DNA of 49,613 bases. Source: an uncultured Porphyromonadaceae bacterium. Its GTDB lineage: Bacteria > Bacteroidota > Bacteroidia > Bacteroidales > Muribaculaceae. The notes beneath the pieces are model-generated. The model searched no databases, was not told where the DNA came from, and saw only the letters and a list, made by a program, of their open reading frames with translations. Below are positions 1-8,407 of the stretch, one piece after another. Numbering within the stretch: the stretch's first letter is position 1; each line of letters begins with the position of its first letter. The position numbers and the translations under genes are program-made. The stretch is from the NCBI GenBank assembly GCA_947177635.1, contig CAMWVQ010000012.1, positions 1-49,613 on the forward strand. The letters run 5' to 3'.

Positions 1-119
1 CAAATCCGCTTTATCCCTTTTTCAATCTGCGGGAAATCTGCGTATCTGCGGAATCTGCGTGAGTTTTTGTCCACTAAGCCGCGAGAGACTTGCGCGGAGC
101 CCGGTTCTGCGGAATCTGT
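1..119. repeat. Cluster of 'aatctgcg' repeats
   Basis: Gene-free edge of the window downstream of the ABC exporter. The octamer aatctgcg occurs at 24-31, 35-42 and 52-59, with a variant (tatctgcg) at 43-50, followed by gtgag. A further degenerate copy (ctgcggaatctgt) lies at 107-119. The same words make up the arms of the large palindrome at 2448-2531, so this looks like a second, decayed copy of that repeat family. No ORF or promoter was recognised here. Confidence 0.55.
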
Positions 120-1946
120 CTACAGGTTTTGCATCTCGACAAGGTGGGAGTAGTAGCCCCCCAGGGAGAGGAGTTCCTCGTGGGTGCCGCGCTCGACGAT
201 GCGTCCCTCGTGCATCACGCAGATGAGGTCGGCGTTGCGGATGGTCGAAAGGCGGTGGGCGATGACAAGGGTCGTGCGCCCCTTCATCAGCCTCTCAAGG
301 GCCTGCTGCACAAGCTTCTCACTTTCGGAGTCGAGGGCCGAGGTGGCCTCGTCGAGGATAAGCACCGGCGGGTTCTTGAGAATCGCGCGCGCGATTGAAA
401 CCCTCTGGCGCTGGCCGCCCGAGAGACGGCAGCCCCTGTCGCCGATGTTGGTGTCATAGCCATCCTCGGTGGCCATGATGAAATCGTCGGCGTTGGCCAC
501 GCGCGCGGCGGCGCGCACCTCCTCCAGCGAGGCCCCCTCCACGCCGAATGTGATGTTGTTGAAGAATGTGTCGTTGAAAAGTATCGCCTCCTGGTTGACA
601 TTCCCCATCAGCGACCTCAGGTCGTGAACCTTCATGTCGCGTATGTCGATGCCGTCGACGGTGATGGAGCCGCGCGCCACGTCGTAGAAACGCGGCAGCA
701 GGTCGGCCATCGTCGACTTGCCGGAACCCGACTGCCCCACCAGCGCGACCGTGGCCCCGGCGGGGATTTCGAGGGAGACGTCGTGGATTACCTCGTTGGT
801 GCCGTAGCTGAATGTGACATCCTTGTACTTGATTTCACCCTTGAGACGCTCTATGCCGCGGGGCGACTCAGGGTCTTTTATGGGGTTGTCGGCGTTAAGT
901 ATCTTGTCGACCCTCTCCATCGACGCCAGACCTTTCTGGATGGAATACATCGCCTTAGAGAGGTCTTTGGCGGGATTGATGATGGAGTAGAAAATCACCA
1001 TGTAGTAGATGAACGACGCGGCGTTCATCGACGAGACCCCGGAGAGTATCAGCGCGCCGCCGAACCAGAGGACGATGGCGATTGAGAGGGTGCCGAGAAA
1101 CTCACTCATCGGGTGGGCGAGGCTCTGGCGGCGGGCGATGCGGTTGGAGAGGCGGTAGAAAACCTGGTTCTCGCGGTGGAAACGGTCACGCACCTTGCGC
1201 TCGGCGTTGAAGGCCTTGATGATGCGCAGTCCGCCCAGACACTCCTCGATGTTCGACATCAGCAGCCCCCACTGCCCCTGCTGCTCGAGCGACTGACGCT
1301 TGAGGCGCTTGCCGACACGCCCCATCACCAGTCCGGCCAACGGGAGCAGAACCAGCACGAACACCGTAAGCTGCCAGGAGATGACAATCATCATAACCAG
1401 GCAGACAATGATCATGATGGGATTCTTGAACATCATGTCGAGCGACGCCATGATGGAGTTCTCGATTTCCCCGACGTCGCCGGTCATACGGGCCATAACG
1501 TCACCCTTGCGCTCCTGGGTGAAGAAGGAGATGGGCAACACCACCATCTTGTCGAAGACATAGTTGCGGATGTCGCGCACGATGCCGTTGCGCATCGGAA
1601 TCACGAAATAGGAGGCCAGGAAGGTGACCCCGGTCTTCAGGGCGGTCATCACCACCAGCAACGCCGCCAGCAGGGCGAGCGTCACCGTGGGCCCGTAATG
1701 GTTGATGGCCTCCTGGGTGTAGTAGTAGAAGTTGTTCACCGCCACATCTTTCAGCGACCCGTGGCCCAGCTCCATATAGCCGTAGGTGGCCTCCCTGACC
1801 TTGAAGAGCATCTCAAGGATAGGGATGATGACCGCGAAGGAGAACAGCGTCAGGAATGCCGACAACACATTGAAGAAGACATTCAGCGCGAGATACTTCT
1901 TGTAGGGCGGCACAAACCGCTTCAGTATGGCGAAAAACTCATTCAT
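120..1946 (-). CDS. MsbA-like ABC exporter (fused permease-ATPase)
   Basis: 608-residue half-transporter, the usual length for the family. Residues 1-330 form the type-1 exporter membrane domain with about six hydrophobic segments. The rest is the ATPase: Walker A GQSGSGKST near residue 403, signature LSGGQRQR, Walker B VLILDEATSALD and switch histidine in IAHRLSTI. Such proteins work as homodimers in the inner membrane and typically flip lipid A-core or other amphiphiles; the substrate cannot be read from sequence. The start ATG is preceded by the GxxExxY stop 22 nt upstream, so the two genes may be cotranscribed. All catalytic motifs are intact. Confidence 0.93.
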   Translation of the reverse strand: MNEFFAILKRFVPPYKKYLALNVFFNVLSAFLTLFSFAVIIPILEMLFKVREATYGYMELGHGSLKDVAVNNFYYYTQEAINHYGPTVTLALLAALLVVMTALKTGVTFLASYFVIPMRNGIVRDIRNYVFDKMVVLPISFFTQERKGDVMARMTGDVGEIENSIMASLDMMFKNPIMIIVCLVMMIVISWQLTVFVLVLLPLAGLVMGRVGKRLKRQSLEQQGQWGLLMSNIEECLGGLRIIKAFNAERKVRDRFHRENQVFYRLSNRIARRQSLAHPMSEFLGTLSIAIVLWFGGALILSGVSSMNAASFIYYMVIFYSIINPAKDLSKAMYSIQKGLASMERVDKILNADNPIKDPESPRGIERLKGEIKYKDVTFSYGTNEVIHDVSLEIPAGATVALVGQSGSGKSTMADLLPRFYDVARGSITVDGIDIRDMKVHDLRSLMGNVNQEAILFNDTFFNNITFGVEGASLEEVRAAARVANADDFIMATEDGYDTNIGDRGCRLSGGQRQRVSIARAILKNPPVLILDEATSALDSESEKLVQQALERLMKGRTTLVIAHRLSTIRNADLICVMHEGRIVERGTHEELLSLGGYYSHLVEMQNL

Positions 1947-1968
1947 AATTTCTCGGGGATTTCCTCGA

Positions 1969-2373
1969 TTAATAAAAGTTCCCGATTCGGGTTATACCCT
2001 CATCCAGACTTTTCACATTAAAATTTATCAACAAACCCAACGGTTTGTCAGCGATTTTGAGATAAGTCAGCAGCTGCTTGCTGAACAGGTCTGTGACTTC
2101 TGAGACACTTTTCAGCTCTACGATGACCTCATCCTCGACAAGAAGGTCGAGCCTAAACTCTGAGTTGAGCTTACGCCCCCTGTAATAGACCGGCAACAGA
2201 ACCTGAGACTCGACTTTCAATCCCTCCTCTGCGAGCTGAATAATCATAGCCTCCTCATATATCCGTTCCAGCAAACCTGCTCCCAAGGCAGAATGAACCT
2301 TGTAAGCCGCTCCTATGATTTTATAGGTGATGCCGTTTAAGTCTATCGGATTGATTCTACGGGTTGTGGCCAT
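1969..2373 (-). CDS. GxxExxY protein (PD-(D/E)XK nuclease fold)
   Basis: 134 residues. It carries the family-naming motif in the form GLLERIYEEA near residue 33. It also has the restriction-endonuclease-like core: Asp in FRLDLLV, then VIVELK, and a downstream KQLLTYLKIADKPLGLLINF block with the conserved Gln and Tyr. This is a full-length member. The biological role of the family is not established; nuclease activity is inferred from the fold. It sits between two housekeeping-type transporters, with a large palindrome 75 bp upstream of its start and a degenerate copy of the same repeat beyond the next gene, which suggests a small insertion cassette. No canonical -7 box was seen upstream. Confidence 0.88.
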   Translation of the reverse strand: MATTRRINPIDLNGITYKIIGAAYKVHSALGAGLLERIYEEAMIIQLAEEGLKVESQVLLPVYYRGRKLNSEFRLDLLVEDEVIVELKSVSEVTDLFSKQLLTYLKIADKPLGLLINFNVKSLDEGITRIGNFY

Positions 2374-2447
2374 ATCTATAACTCAGATTATTTCAAAATA
2401 TTGTAAATCAAGAATCTTACAGCTCACAGCCTTACCTGAACTTGACG

Positions 2448-2531
2448 GGAAAGGTCTCACAGATTACGCAGATTACACAGATTCCATCCGGATGGCTTCT
2501 GTGTAATCTGCGTAATCTGTGAGACCTTTCC
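2448..2531. repeat. 84-bp palindromic repeat upstream of the GxxExxY gene
   Basis: Two perfectly complementary 34-nt arms (2448-2481 and 2498-2531) flank a 16-nt centre that contains the self-complementary 12-mer ccatccggatgg. The arms are built from near-repeats of agattacgc/agattacac. As RNA or cruciform DNA it would form one long hairpin. It lies between the stop of the AspT-like gene (2582) and the GxxExxY start (2373), so it might also stop transcription, but its size and repeat structure point to a dispersed repeat. The words aatctgcg and gtgag recur at 24-63. Confidence 0.85.
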
Positions 2532-2581
2532 TCATTATTGAGTGATGTTATTTGCGAGAGAGCGCCAACGCTTCGATGATG

Positions 2582-4261
2582 TTATGCGAAGCAGAGAATC
2601 AGGGCCTGGGCGGCGACCACGCGGAGGAACATCGTCAGCGGGTAGACCGTGGAGTAGGCGACAGCCGGAGCGTCGGAGGCGGTGGAGTTGTTGGCGTAGG
2701 CCAGGGCCGGGGGATCGGTGTAGCCGCCCGACATCATACCCATCAGCGTCAGGTAGTTGATTTTGAACAGCCCGCGGCCGATGCAGCCGACAATCATCAG
2801 GGGCACGAAGGTGATGATGAAGCCCCAGATGACCCACCACATACCTGTCTGGTTGAACACCGTCGAGGCAAAGTTGGCTCCCGCGCCGATGCCGACCGCC
2901 GCGAGGAACATGCAGATGCCAAGCTCGCGGAGCATCAGCGACGCCGAGGAGGAGGTGTAGGTGACAAGCTTGAACTTGTAGCCGAAGCGGCTCAGGAAGA
3001 TGGCCACCACGAGGGGACCGCCCGCCAGGCCGAGCTTCATGCCGAAGCCGACATTGATGGAGCCGACGATGATACCGAAGAGGATGCCGACGAAGATGGT
3101 GATGAGGTTGGGGGTGTTGAGGCGCTTCATCGAGTTGCCGAGCTTCGAGGCCAGGCGGTCGATGTCGTTGAGGTCGCCGACAACGGTGATGCGGTCACCA
3201 ATCTGCAGACGCAGGCCGGGGGTGGCCAGCAGGTCGACGCCGGCACGGTTGACGCGGGTGCAGTTGAGGTTGTAACCCTTGTGGAGGCGCAGGTCGGCAA
3301 GGCTCTTGCCGTTGTACTCGCTGCGGGTGATGACGATGCGGCGGCTCACCACAGAGGCGGGTGAAACCTCCTCCCACTGGTCGTCGCCCATCTCCACCGA
3401 CGGGCCGACAACGCTCTCGAAGCTCTCGAGGTCGGTTGCCGACATCACGACATACAGCTTGTCGCCGACACGGATCTGAGTGGTCGACTTGGGGATGATT
3501 ATGGTGCCGTCCTGCTGCATGAGCCTTGAGACAACAAACTCGGTATGGATAATCTGATGGAGCTGCACCAGGGTCTTGCCGTTGATGAGCTGGTTGGTGA
3601 CCTCTATCGAAGCCAGGTGGGGCTTGGCGGTGGCGTCCTCGGCCTCCCTCTCCATACGCTTGATTTCGTCATCGACCTTAACACGGAAGATGAACTTAAC
3701 CAGCAGCATCGATGTTATGATACCGATGACACCCAGGGGATAGGCGGCGGCGTAACCCATCGACATGCGGTTGACGGCCTCACCCACCACTTCGGGCGCA
3801 CCCGACAGCGACTGCTGCGCGGCCGCCAGACCGGGGGTATTGGTCACCGCTCCCGACATCACGCCGACAAGCACCGACATGTCGGTCTGCCCGTCGATGA
3901 AGAAGATGGCAACGGTGATGGCCACATTCAGCAGGATTCCCAGCACGGCGAGCATGTTGAGCCTCACGCCCCCCTCCTTGAAGGAGGAGAAGAACGCCGG
4001 GCCTACCTGCAGACCAATGGCGAAGATGAACAGGATGAGTCCGAACTCTCGGACGAACTTCAGCACCTCGGCATCGACCGTATAGCCGAAATGCCCCATG
4101 AGGATGCCGACAAACAACACGAAGGTCACACCCAGCGAGATGCCGGCAATCTTCACCTTTCCGATAAAGATACCCGCCGCAATCACGAATGAAAGCAGCA
4201 TCAGCGTCGACGCCAGGGAGGTGTTTCCGGGACAAAGGATGTCCACATCAAAAAAATCCAT
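2582..4261 (-). CDS. AspT/YidE-type membrane exchanger with two RCK_C domains
   Basis: 559 residues from the ATG at 4261 (reading MDFFDVD). An in-frame TTG at 4288 would add nine residues, but the ATG is favoured. Layout: about five membrane segments, two central TrkA/RCK_C-type regulatory domains (roughly residues 210-375), then a second set of membrane segments. This duplicated arrangement is typical of the aspartate:alanine exchanger family (AspT, YidE, YbjL). The substrate is not predictable; E. coli-type relatives are annotated as putative transporters. A TAACTTTG -7 box lies about 80 bp upstream. It is transcribed alone or ahead of the GxxExxY gene. Confidence 0.88.
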   Translation of the reverse strand: MDFFDVDILCPGNTSLASTLMLLSFVIAAGIFIGKVKIAGISLGVTFVLFVGILMGHFGYTVDAEVLKFVREFGLILFIFAIGLQVGPAFFSSFKEGGVRLNMLAVLGILLNVAITVAIFFIDGQTDMSVLVGVMSGAVTNTPGLAAAQQSLSGAPEVVGEAVNRMSMGYAAAYPLGVIGIITSMLLVKFIFRVKVDDEIKRMEREAEDATAKPHLASIEVTNQLINGKTLVQLHQIIHTEFVVSRLMQQDGTIIIPKSTTQIRVGDKLYVVMSATDLESFESVVGPSVEMGDDQWEEVSPASVVSRRIVITRSEYNGKSLADLRLHKGYNLNCTRVNRAGVDLLATPGLRLQIGDRITVVGDLNDIDRLASKLGNSMKRLNTPNLITIFVGILFGIIVGSINVGFGMKLGLAGGPLVVAIFLSRFGYKFKLVTYTSSSASLMLRELGICMFLAAVGIGAGANFASTVFNQTGMWWVIWGFIITFVPLMIVGCIGRGLFKINYLTLMGMMSGGYTDPPALAYANNSTASDAPAVAYSTVYPLTMFLRVVAAQALILCFA

Positions 4262-4338
4262 AGATAAAACTGAATCAAAAACAGGCAATCAGGGGTAGCT
4301 CCCCGACGCCCAATTCTAAAAAACCTTTTTTACGGCTG

Positions 4339-4346
4339 CAAAGTTA
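4339..4346 (-). promoter_or_regulatory. -7 box of the AspT-like gene
   Basis: On the minus strand this reads TAACTTTG followed by C, an exact match to the Bacteroidetes TAnnTTTG element. The expected transcription start is near 4333, giving a leader of about 70 nt. No good -33 TTG/TTTG was found at the usual distance. Confidence 0.6.
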
Positions 4347-4400
4347 CGCATTTTTTCGCTAACAGCACCCATACCTCCCCAAATGAATCAAGACAAAAAA

Positions 4401-4432
4401 CGTCCCGGCCGCGATAATCGACGGCCGGGACG
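4401..4432 (-). terminator. Rho-independent terminator of the large SusF-like gene
   Basis: The 11-bp arms cgtcccggccg/cggccgggacg enclose a 10-nt loop. On the minus strand the stem is followed by a T run (4395-4400), 26 nt after the stop of the gene at 4459-7860. Confidence 0.85.
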
Positions 4433-4458
4433 GCATTATTTAGCAAGAGTCAAAGAAA

Positions 4459-7400
4459 TCAGCGGACTACCACCTTGCTCACCTTGTCGCCGACGCGGCG
4501 CAGGTAGATGCCCGGTTCGGGAGTGCCCTGGACGCGCACACCTGAGATGGTGTAGTACTCGGCGTCGCCGTCGGCCTCCATGTCGGCGGCCACATTCTCA
4601 ACGCCGGAGATGGCGTTCTTTGCGTCAAGCTCGGCGGAGATGGGGGTGCTGCGGCTGTAATGGCTCAGGGCGAAACCGTCGAGGTCGGCGGGGAGGTCGG
4701 CAGCCATGGCTCCAGCCTTGCGGGGCGCCGAGCTGCCCTCCTCTTCCACTGTGAACGAGGGCTTGGTCTCATAGAGGAAGGGATAGATGGCATAGACGAG
4801 ACCATTGACTGTCTTGGACTCGAGGAGCGACATGTCAGTCTTGTCGGTGTACTTGCTCAGGTAGACGGGCACGTCGACATCATCCTGAATGATCTTCGAC
4901 GACCAGTCGTTTGCGCCGCTCTCGAAGTCATAGTTGCTGAAGTCGGAGTTGTCAGACATAACCAGCGGTGTCCATCCCTCAAGCACGGAGGTGTTGTAAG
5001 GTTCACGGAGCTCGTAACCGCTGTGGATGATGTGGATACGGCGCGATGTGTCGAAAGTCGGGTCGTCAAACTCAAATGAGAGGTCGCCATACACATTGTA
5101 ACCGGTCGAGACGCTCATGCTGATATTGTCGAGGAGGACACCAAATACCCCGTCGTAGTCCTTGGCATACTTGGCATTGTTGATGCGGCCTTCCGGAGCG
5201 GGCATGTCGGCGTCAACCTCCACCTTTGCCTCACCTCGGCGGGAGTGGAAAGTCAGGCCGGTACCGTTGCGGCCGGAGCGGGCGATGTCGGTGTACATGG
5301 CGCGCATCTCTATGTCGTTGGATGTGGCCAGAGGCATGTAGTTGAGGTGTATGCGGCCGGGCTTGCCCTGGTAGCTGACAACCTCGTCACCATTCATCGA
5401 CACGGTGTACTTGATGTCGAATCCGGCGTTGTTGATGTCAAGGCCCTTTGCGCCGCTGATGGTCAGCGTGCCCTCGCAGGTGTTGACCTTGTCCATCGGG
5501 ATGTGGCCGTTGTGTGAGGCCAGCGAGAGGTGGTTATAGTGGCGGTGGAGCGACTTGGCCTGGTCTGCGCTGAGGGTCACAGGCACCACATTCGCGTCAC
5601 TGACAGTCACAGAGGGGTTGGGGTCGAAGTTGACCAAGGTCATGGTGCGGCAGGTGTCATGGGTGTCGATTACTACGTAATACTGGCCGGGGGTGAGGTT
5701 GGCGCCGTCGATAGCCCAGTTATACTGGTTGTAGTTGCAATACTTCACCGAGGTGTTGGTGTCAAACTTGACACTGTTCACATCCTGGCCGGTGGCGGTC
5801 GACAGCATCACGTTCAGCTTGTAGGAGTTCGAGGGATAATCATACTGGTCATCCACACCTACGATACCGAGGTCGAATGTCGCCCAGTCGCGGGCGGTGG
5901 AGGTCATGCCTTCCGTGGCATGCGCCTTGTAATATCCGGCGTTGACCCAGGAGACCTTGAAATATGTGAGATACTGTCCGGTGATATTTACGGGGATGTA
6001 GAAGCAGCTGCCGTCAGGGTTGTTGTACTCCTTTGCATTTGCAACATCCCAGGTAAGGCCTTCGATGGCTCCTGTGCCCACGAGATATACAGAGGGGCGG
6101 CCCTTCGCGTCAAGCTCGGCGAAGTCAGACCAGCTCATGTAGGTCTGGACTGCATACTGCACATCTTGGCCGTTTATGCCACGCTTGGCGGTGGCGTAGA
6201 TGAACTCGGTCCATCGGCCCTGGTTGAACTTCTCGGCATTCGAGGCGCGGAAAACCGACCATCTATTGCTCTTCTCCTGGAACGAGAACTCGACATTGTT
6301 GCCTTCAAGGCTTTCCTGATTGCTCATCCTGTAACGGTAAATCTGGTATTTCGCGCTTACCAGCTCCATCTTGTGGGCGTCGTCGCGCACCAGGCCACCG
6401 CCGATGTAGCTGTCACCGCTCATGACATTGCAATATACAGGGGTCGCGCTCTTGTTCACACCCTCATAGAGGAGGTCCTCCTTGAGGTGGAAATAGAGGT
6501 ATTTGTCGCCGCTCTCAGGCTCTACCGGCGAGAGGTCGGTCTCGGGCTTGGTTGTGCCATTGGTGTAATAGCCTTTGTTGAGGAAGACGATGTCTGTGAC
6601 ATATTGCTTCTCGTTGTCCTTTTCGCCGTTCCAGATAAGCAGCTTCTCGGGTTTCTTGTCCCATGAGAAGTTAAGCACATAGAGGGGGAAGTATTTCCCG
6701 TCACGGTAGATGTATTTGCCGGTGGGCTGCATCTTGATGGCGTCATCTTTACCCCAGGGCTTGAATGTTGTGGCGCTTGCGCCATCACCAATCCACATAT
6801 GCACATATAAGTCGGTGCCTACATTGTTGCGGTCGTAGAAGTAGATGGTGTAGTCGGTCTCGCCGGGCTGCTCGATTGCGCCGCCTGAGACAGAGAGGGT
6901 GTTGTCGGCCACATTCAGGACGAAAGTCACCGCGCCCTTGAGCCCCTCGGCGAAAGTGATGTCTCCGCCCTGGGTGGTGGTCATGTTGTAAGTCTTAGCG
7001 TTGCCGTCGTAAGCCGAGGTATTGCCCGCGCCTTTCCAGTCCCCGTCAACGTGGAGACCGACTTTGGTATCGGTCTCATCACCCTGGAAATTCAGGGTGT
7101 AGCTGTAGTTGTTCTCCTCGTTGAGGAGCTTGCCTACAAAAGTGCCTCCGTTGCGGAAGTTGGTCCACAGCTCATAGACGGTGGTGGGGACAACTTGGCC
7201 AACCTCCTCCACAGTGAGGACATTCCCTTCGACAGAGAACTTGACGGTGCCTTTGTATCCGGCAGCAATAGTGTTGTTGCCCGAGTTACCCGATATCTCC
7301 CAGGTGACAGTCTCTCCACTGAAAGCGATTTCTCCGGAATAGAATTTATTATTGGTATCAGAGATACCATACTCCTGCTGACCCTGGGTTCCGTCAAAGG

Positions 7401-7860
7401 TATGTGTATAAGGGAGATCGCGAAGCTGCCAGTTGTCAGTGAAAGTTCCTTTCAGCTTGTAGGTGGTTGTCACCTGGCCTCCGCCTCCAAAATTGCCATC
7501 TTTGCTTGCCTGGATTTTAGTAAAATCTTCAGAAACACGAAGATAGGGATATCCGTCAGGAGCGGTTTTGTTTCCTTTGTCTGAAGTGGATGCAATCAGA
7601 GCGTTCTCTTTTATCTGGCCATTGTCAGTCCATTTGCCCGCGTCGAAATCCAGCGAGCTTCCGTTGAAAGCACCCCAGTCGCCTTTAGCCCGCGACATTT
7701 TGAAGTCTCCGGAAACCTGGAAAGAATACCAGCCCTCGGAGAGCGCGACCTCTTTGGGATTATTGGAATCCCACCCGAAATCTGCTCCGCAGAGGTAAAG
7801 CTGCGCTTGCGCCGCAATAGCAACAATTGCCCCTACCATAAGGAGTAATACTTTTTTCAT
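4459..7860 (-). CDS. Large secreted SusE/F-like multidomain protein with T9SS-like tail
   Basis: 1133 residues with an N-terminal signal peptide ending AIAAQAQ. The first mature domain (LYLCGADFGWD...) resembles the first domain of the protein at 10413-11987, an outer-membrane SusE/SusF-like module. Two similar modules follow. Near residue 335 a segment (YTIYFYDRNNVG...VHMWIGDG) resembles starch-binding CBM26-type modules, followed by long beta-rich sequence. The C-terminus (GVRVQGTPEPGIYLRR...KVSKVVVR) is a short tail resembling T9SS sorting sequences and matches two other proteins here. Probable cell-surface glycan-binding protein; no susC or susD is in the window. Function is inference; expression is likely from the -7 box at 8140 with a leader of about 270 nt. 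Confidence 0.7.
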   Translation of the reverse strand: MKKVLLLMVGAIVAIAAQAQLYLCGADFGWDSNNPKEVALSEGWYSFQVSGDFKMSRAKGDWGAFNGSSLDFDAGKWTDNGQIKENALIASTSDKGNKTAPDGYPYLRVSEDFTKIQASKDGNFGGGGQVTTTYKLKGTFTDNWQLRDLPYTHTFDGTQGQQEYGISDTNNKFYSGEIAFSGETVTWEISGNSGNNTIAAGYKGTVKFSVEGNVLTVEEVGQVVPTTVYELWTNFRNGGTFVGKLLNEENNYSYTLNFQGDETDTKVGLHVDGDWKGAGNTSAYDGNAKTYNMTTTQGGDITFAEGLKGAVTFVLNVADNTLSVSGGAIEQPGETDYTIYFYDRNNVGTDLYVHMWIGDGASATTFKPWGKDDAIKMQPTGKYIYRDGKYFPLYVLNFSWDKKPEKLLIWNGEKDNEKQYVTDIVFLNKGYYTNGTTKPETDLSPVEPESGDKYLYFHLKEDLLYEGVNKSATPVYCNVMSGDSYIGGGLVRDDAHKMELVSAKYQIYRYRMSNQESLEGNNVEFSFQEKSNRWSVFRASNAEKFNQGRWTEFIYATAKRGINGQDVQYAVQTYMSWSDFAELDAKGRPSVYLVGTGAIEGLTWDVANAKEYNNPDGSCFYIPVNITGQYLTYFKVSWVNAGYYKAHATEGMTSTARDWATFDLGIVGVDDQYDYPSNSYKLNVMLSTATGQDVNSVKFDTNTSVKYCNYNQYNWAIDGANLTPGQYYVVIDTHDTCRTMTLVNFDPNPSVTVSDANVVPVTLSADQAKSLHRHYNHLSLASHNGHIPMDKVNTCEGTLTISGAKGLDINNAGFDIKYTVSMNGDEVVSYQGKPGRIHLNYMPLATSNDIEMRAMYTDIARSGRNGTGLTFHSRRGEAKVEVDADMPAPEGRINNAKYAKDYDGVFGVLLDNISMSVSTGYNVYGDLSFEFDDPTFDTSRRIHIIHSGYELREPYNTSVLEGWTPLVMSDNSDFSNYDFESGANDWSSKIIQDDVDVPVYLSKYTDKTDMSLLESKTVNGLVYAIYPFLYETKPSFTVEEEGSSAPRKAGAMAADLPADLDGFALSHYSRSTPISAELDAKNAISGVENVAADMEADGDAEYYTISGVRVQGTPEPGIYLRRVGDKVSKVVVR

Positions 7861-8139
7861 GATAGAAAAATGAATTTAGTAAGATAAGTTAAAGAAAAAC
7901 AGTTAATTGTACGAGTTAAAGATATGAGAGAGCTGTTGACAGGCAGACTTGGCCTATGCCTTGCCTGATGTCACAGTTTATGAAGAGTAAGAGTTTTCGT
8001 AAGAGTCTTTATACAAAAATTATATGAAGAGTCAAAGATGAATGTAGTAACGTTGGCGGGGCGGGGTTCACCAGCCCGCGTCGGGCGTCACGGTGGTAGA
8101 TTTCAGGGCGTCAGGAAAATGGTGTTCCTGTTGCAGCGG
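7861..8139 (-). promoter_or_regulatory. Long 5' leader of the SusF-like gene
   Basis: Gene-free. If transcription starts about 7 nt after the box at 8140, the mRNA has an untranslated leader of about 270 nt, long for this window. It contains three GTTAA words on the plus strand (near 7889, 7903 and 7914). An imperfect hairpin lies near 7936-7975 (gacatcaggca pairing with tgcctgtc). The decamer tatgaagagt occurs twice, near 7979 and 8024. No known riboswitch family was recognised. Confidence 0.35.
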
Positions 8140-8147
8140 CAAAGGTA
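8140..8147 (-). promoter_or_regulatory. -7 box of the SusF-like gene
   Basis: Minus strand reads TACCTTTG followed by C. The AT-rich 24 nt upstream end at the G-tract of the module at 8172-8196. No clear -33 TTG is present, so an activator may be needed. Confidence 0.5.
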
Positions 8148-8171
8148 ATGAAAAAATAAATGAAATTTTCA

Positions 8172-8196
8172 CCCCCCCCTGTTAATTTTTGTTAAT
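8172..8196. promoter_or_regulatory. C-tract plus GTTAAT-N4-GTTAAT module (site 1)
   Basis: Plus strand: eight C, then T, then GTTAAT at 8181 and again at 8191, exactly 10 bp apart. On the strand of the SusF-like gene it reads ATTAAC-AAAA-ATTAAC-A-G8 and lies 24-49 nt upstream of the -7 box. A near-identical module precedes the protease gene at 45654-45682. Half-sites one helical turn apart suggest a protein-binding site. Confidence 0.5.
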
Positions 8197-8213
8197 TCAA
8201 GCGTTTTAACATT

Positions 8214-8247
8214 GCCGGGGACTTCGCTACGCTTCCGGATTCCCGGC
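8214..8247. repeat. Inverted repeat in the pckA-SusF intergenic region
   Basis: The 8-bp arms gccgggga/ttcccggc (one G-T pair) enclose 18 nt. It lies in the 547-bp gap between the SusF-like and pckA genes, upstream of the C-tract module. Its function is unclear; it could form a secondary terminator for pckA readthrough. Confidence 0.35.
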
Positions 8248-8317
8248 ACAAGGCCCTGCAGCAACAGCGAACCGGCCAATACAGGAACCGCAGGAGCCCC
8301 CCTGCCGGAAGACGGAA

Positions 8318-8362
8318 GCATCCGCCATCGTGCCCGGGGTTGGCCGGGACGTTGGCGGATGC
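8318..8362 (-). terminator. Probable terminator of pckA
   Basis: A 10-bp perfect outer stem (gcatccgcca/tggcggatgc) encloses a nested GC-rich stem (cgtgcccgg/ccgggacg). It lies 45 nt after the pckA stop on the minus strand. The downstream T tract is poor (ttccgtcttcc), so it may act as a stability element instead. Confidence 0.55.
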
Positions 8363-8407
8363 TTGTGGTTATTCGCTGTCAGCAGCTTTCATGGCTGCCT
8401 GCGTGAA

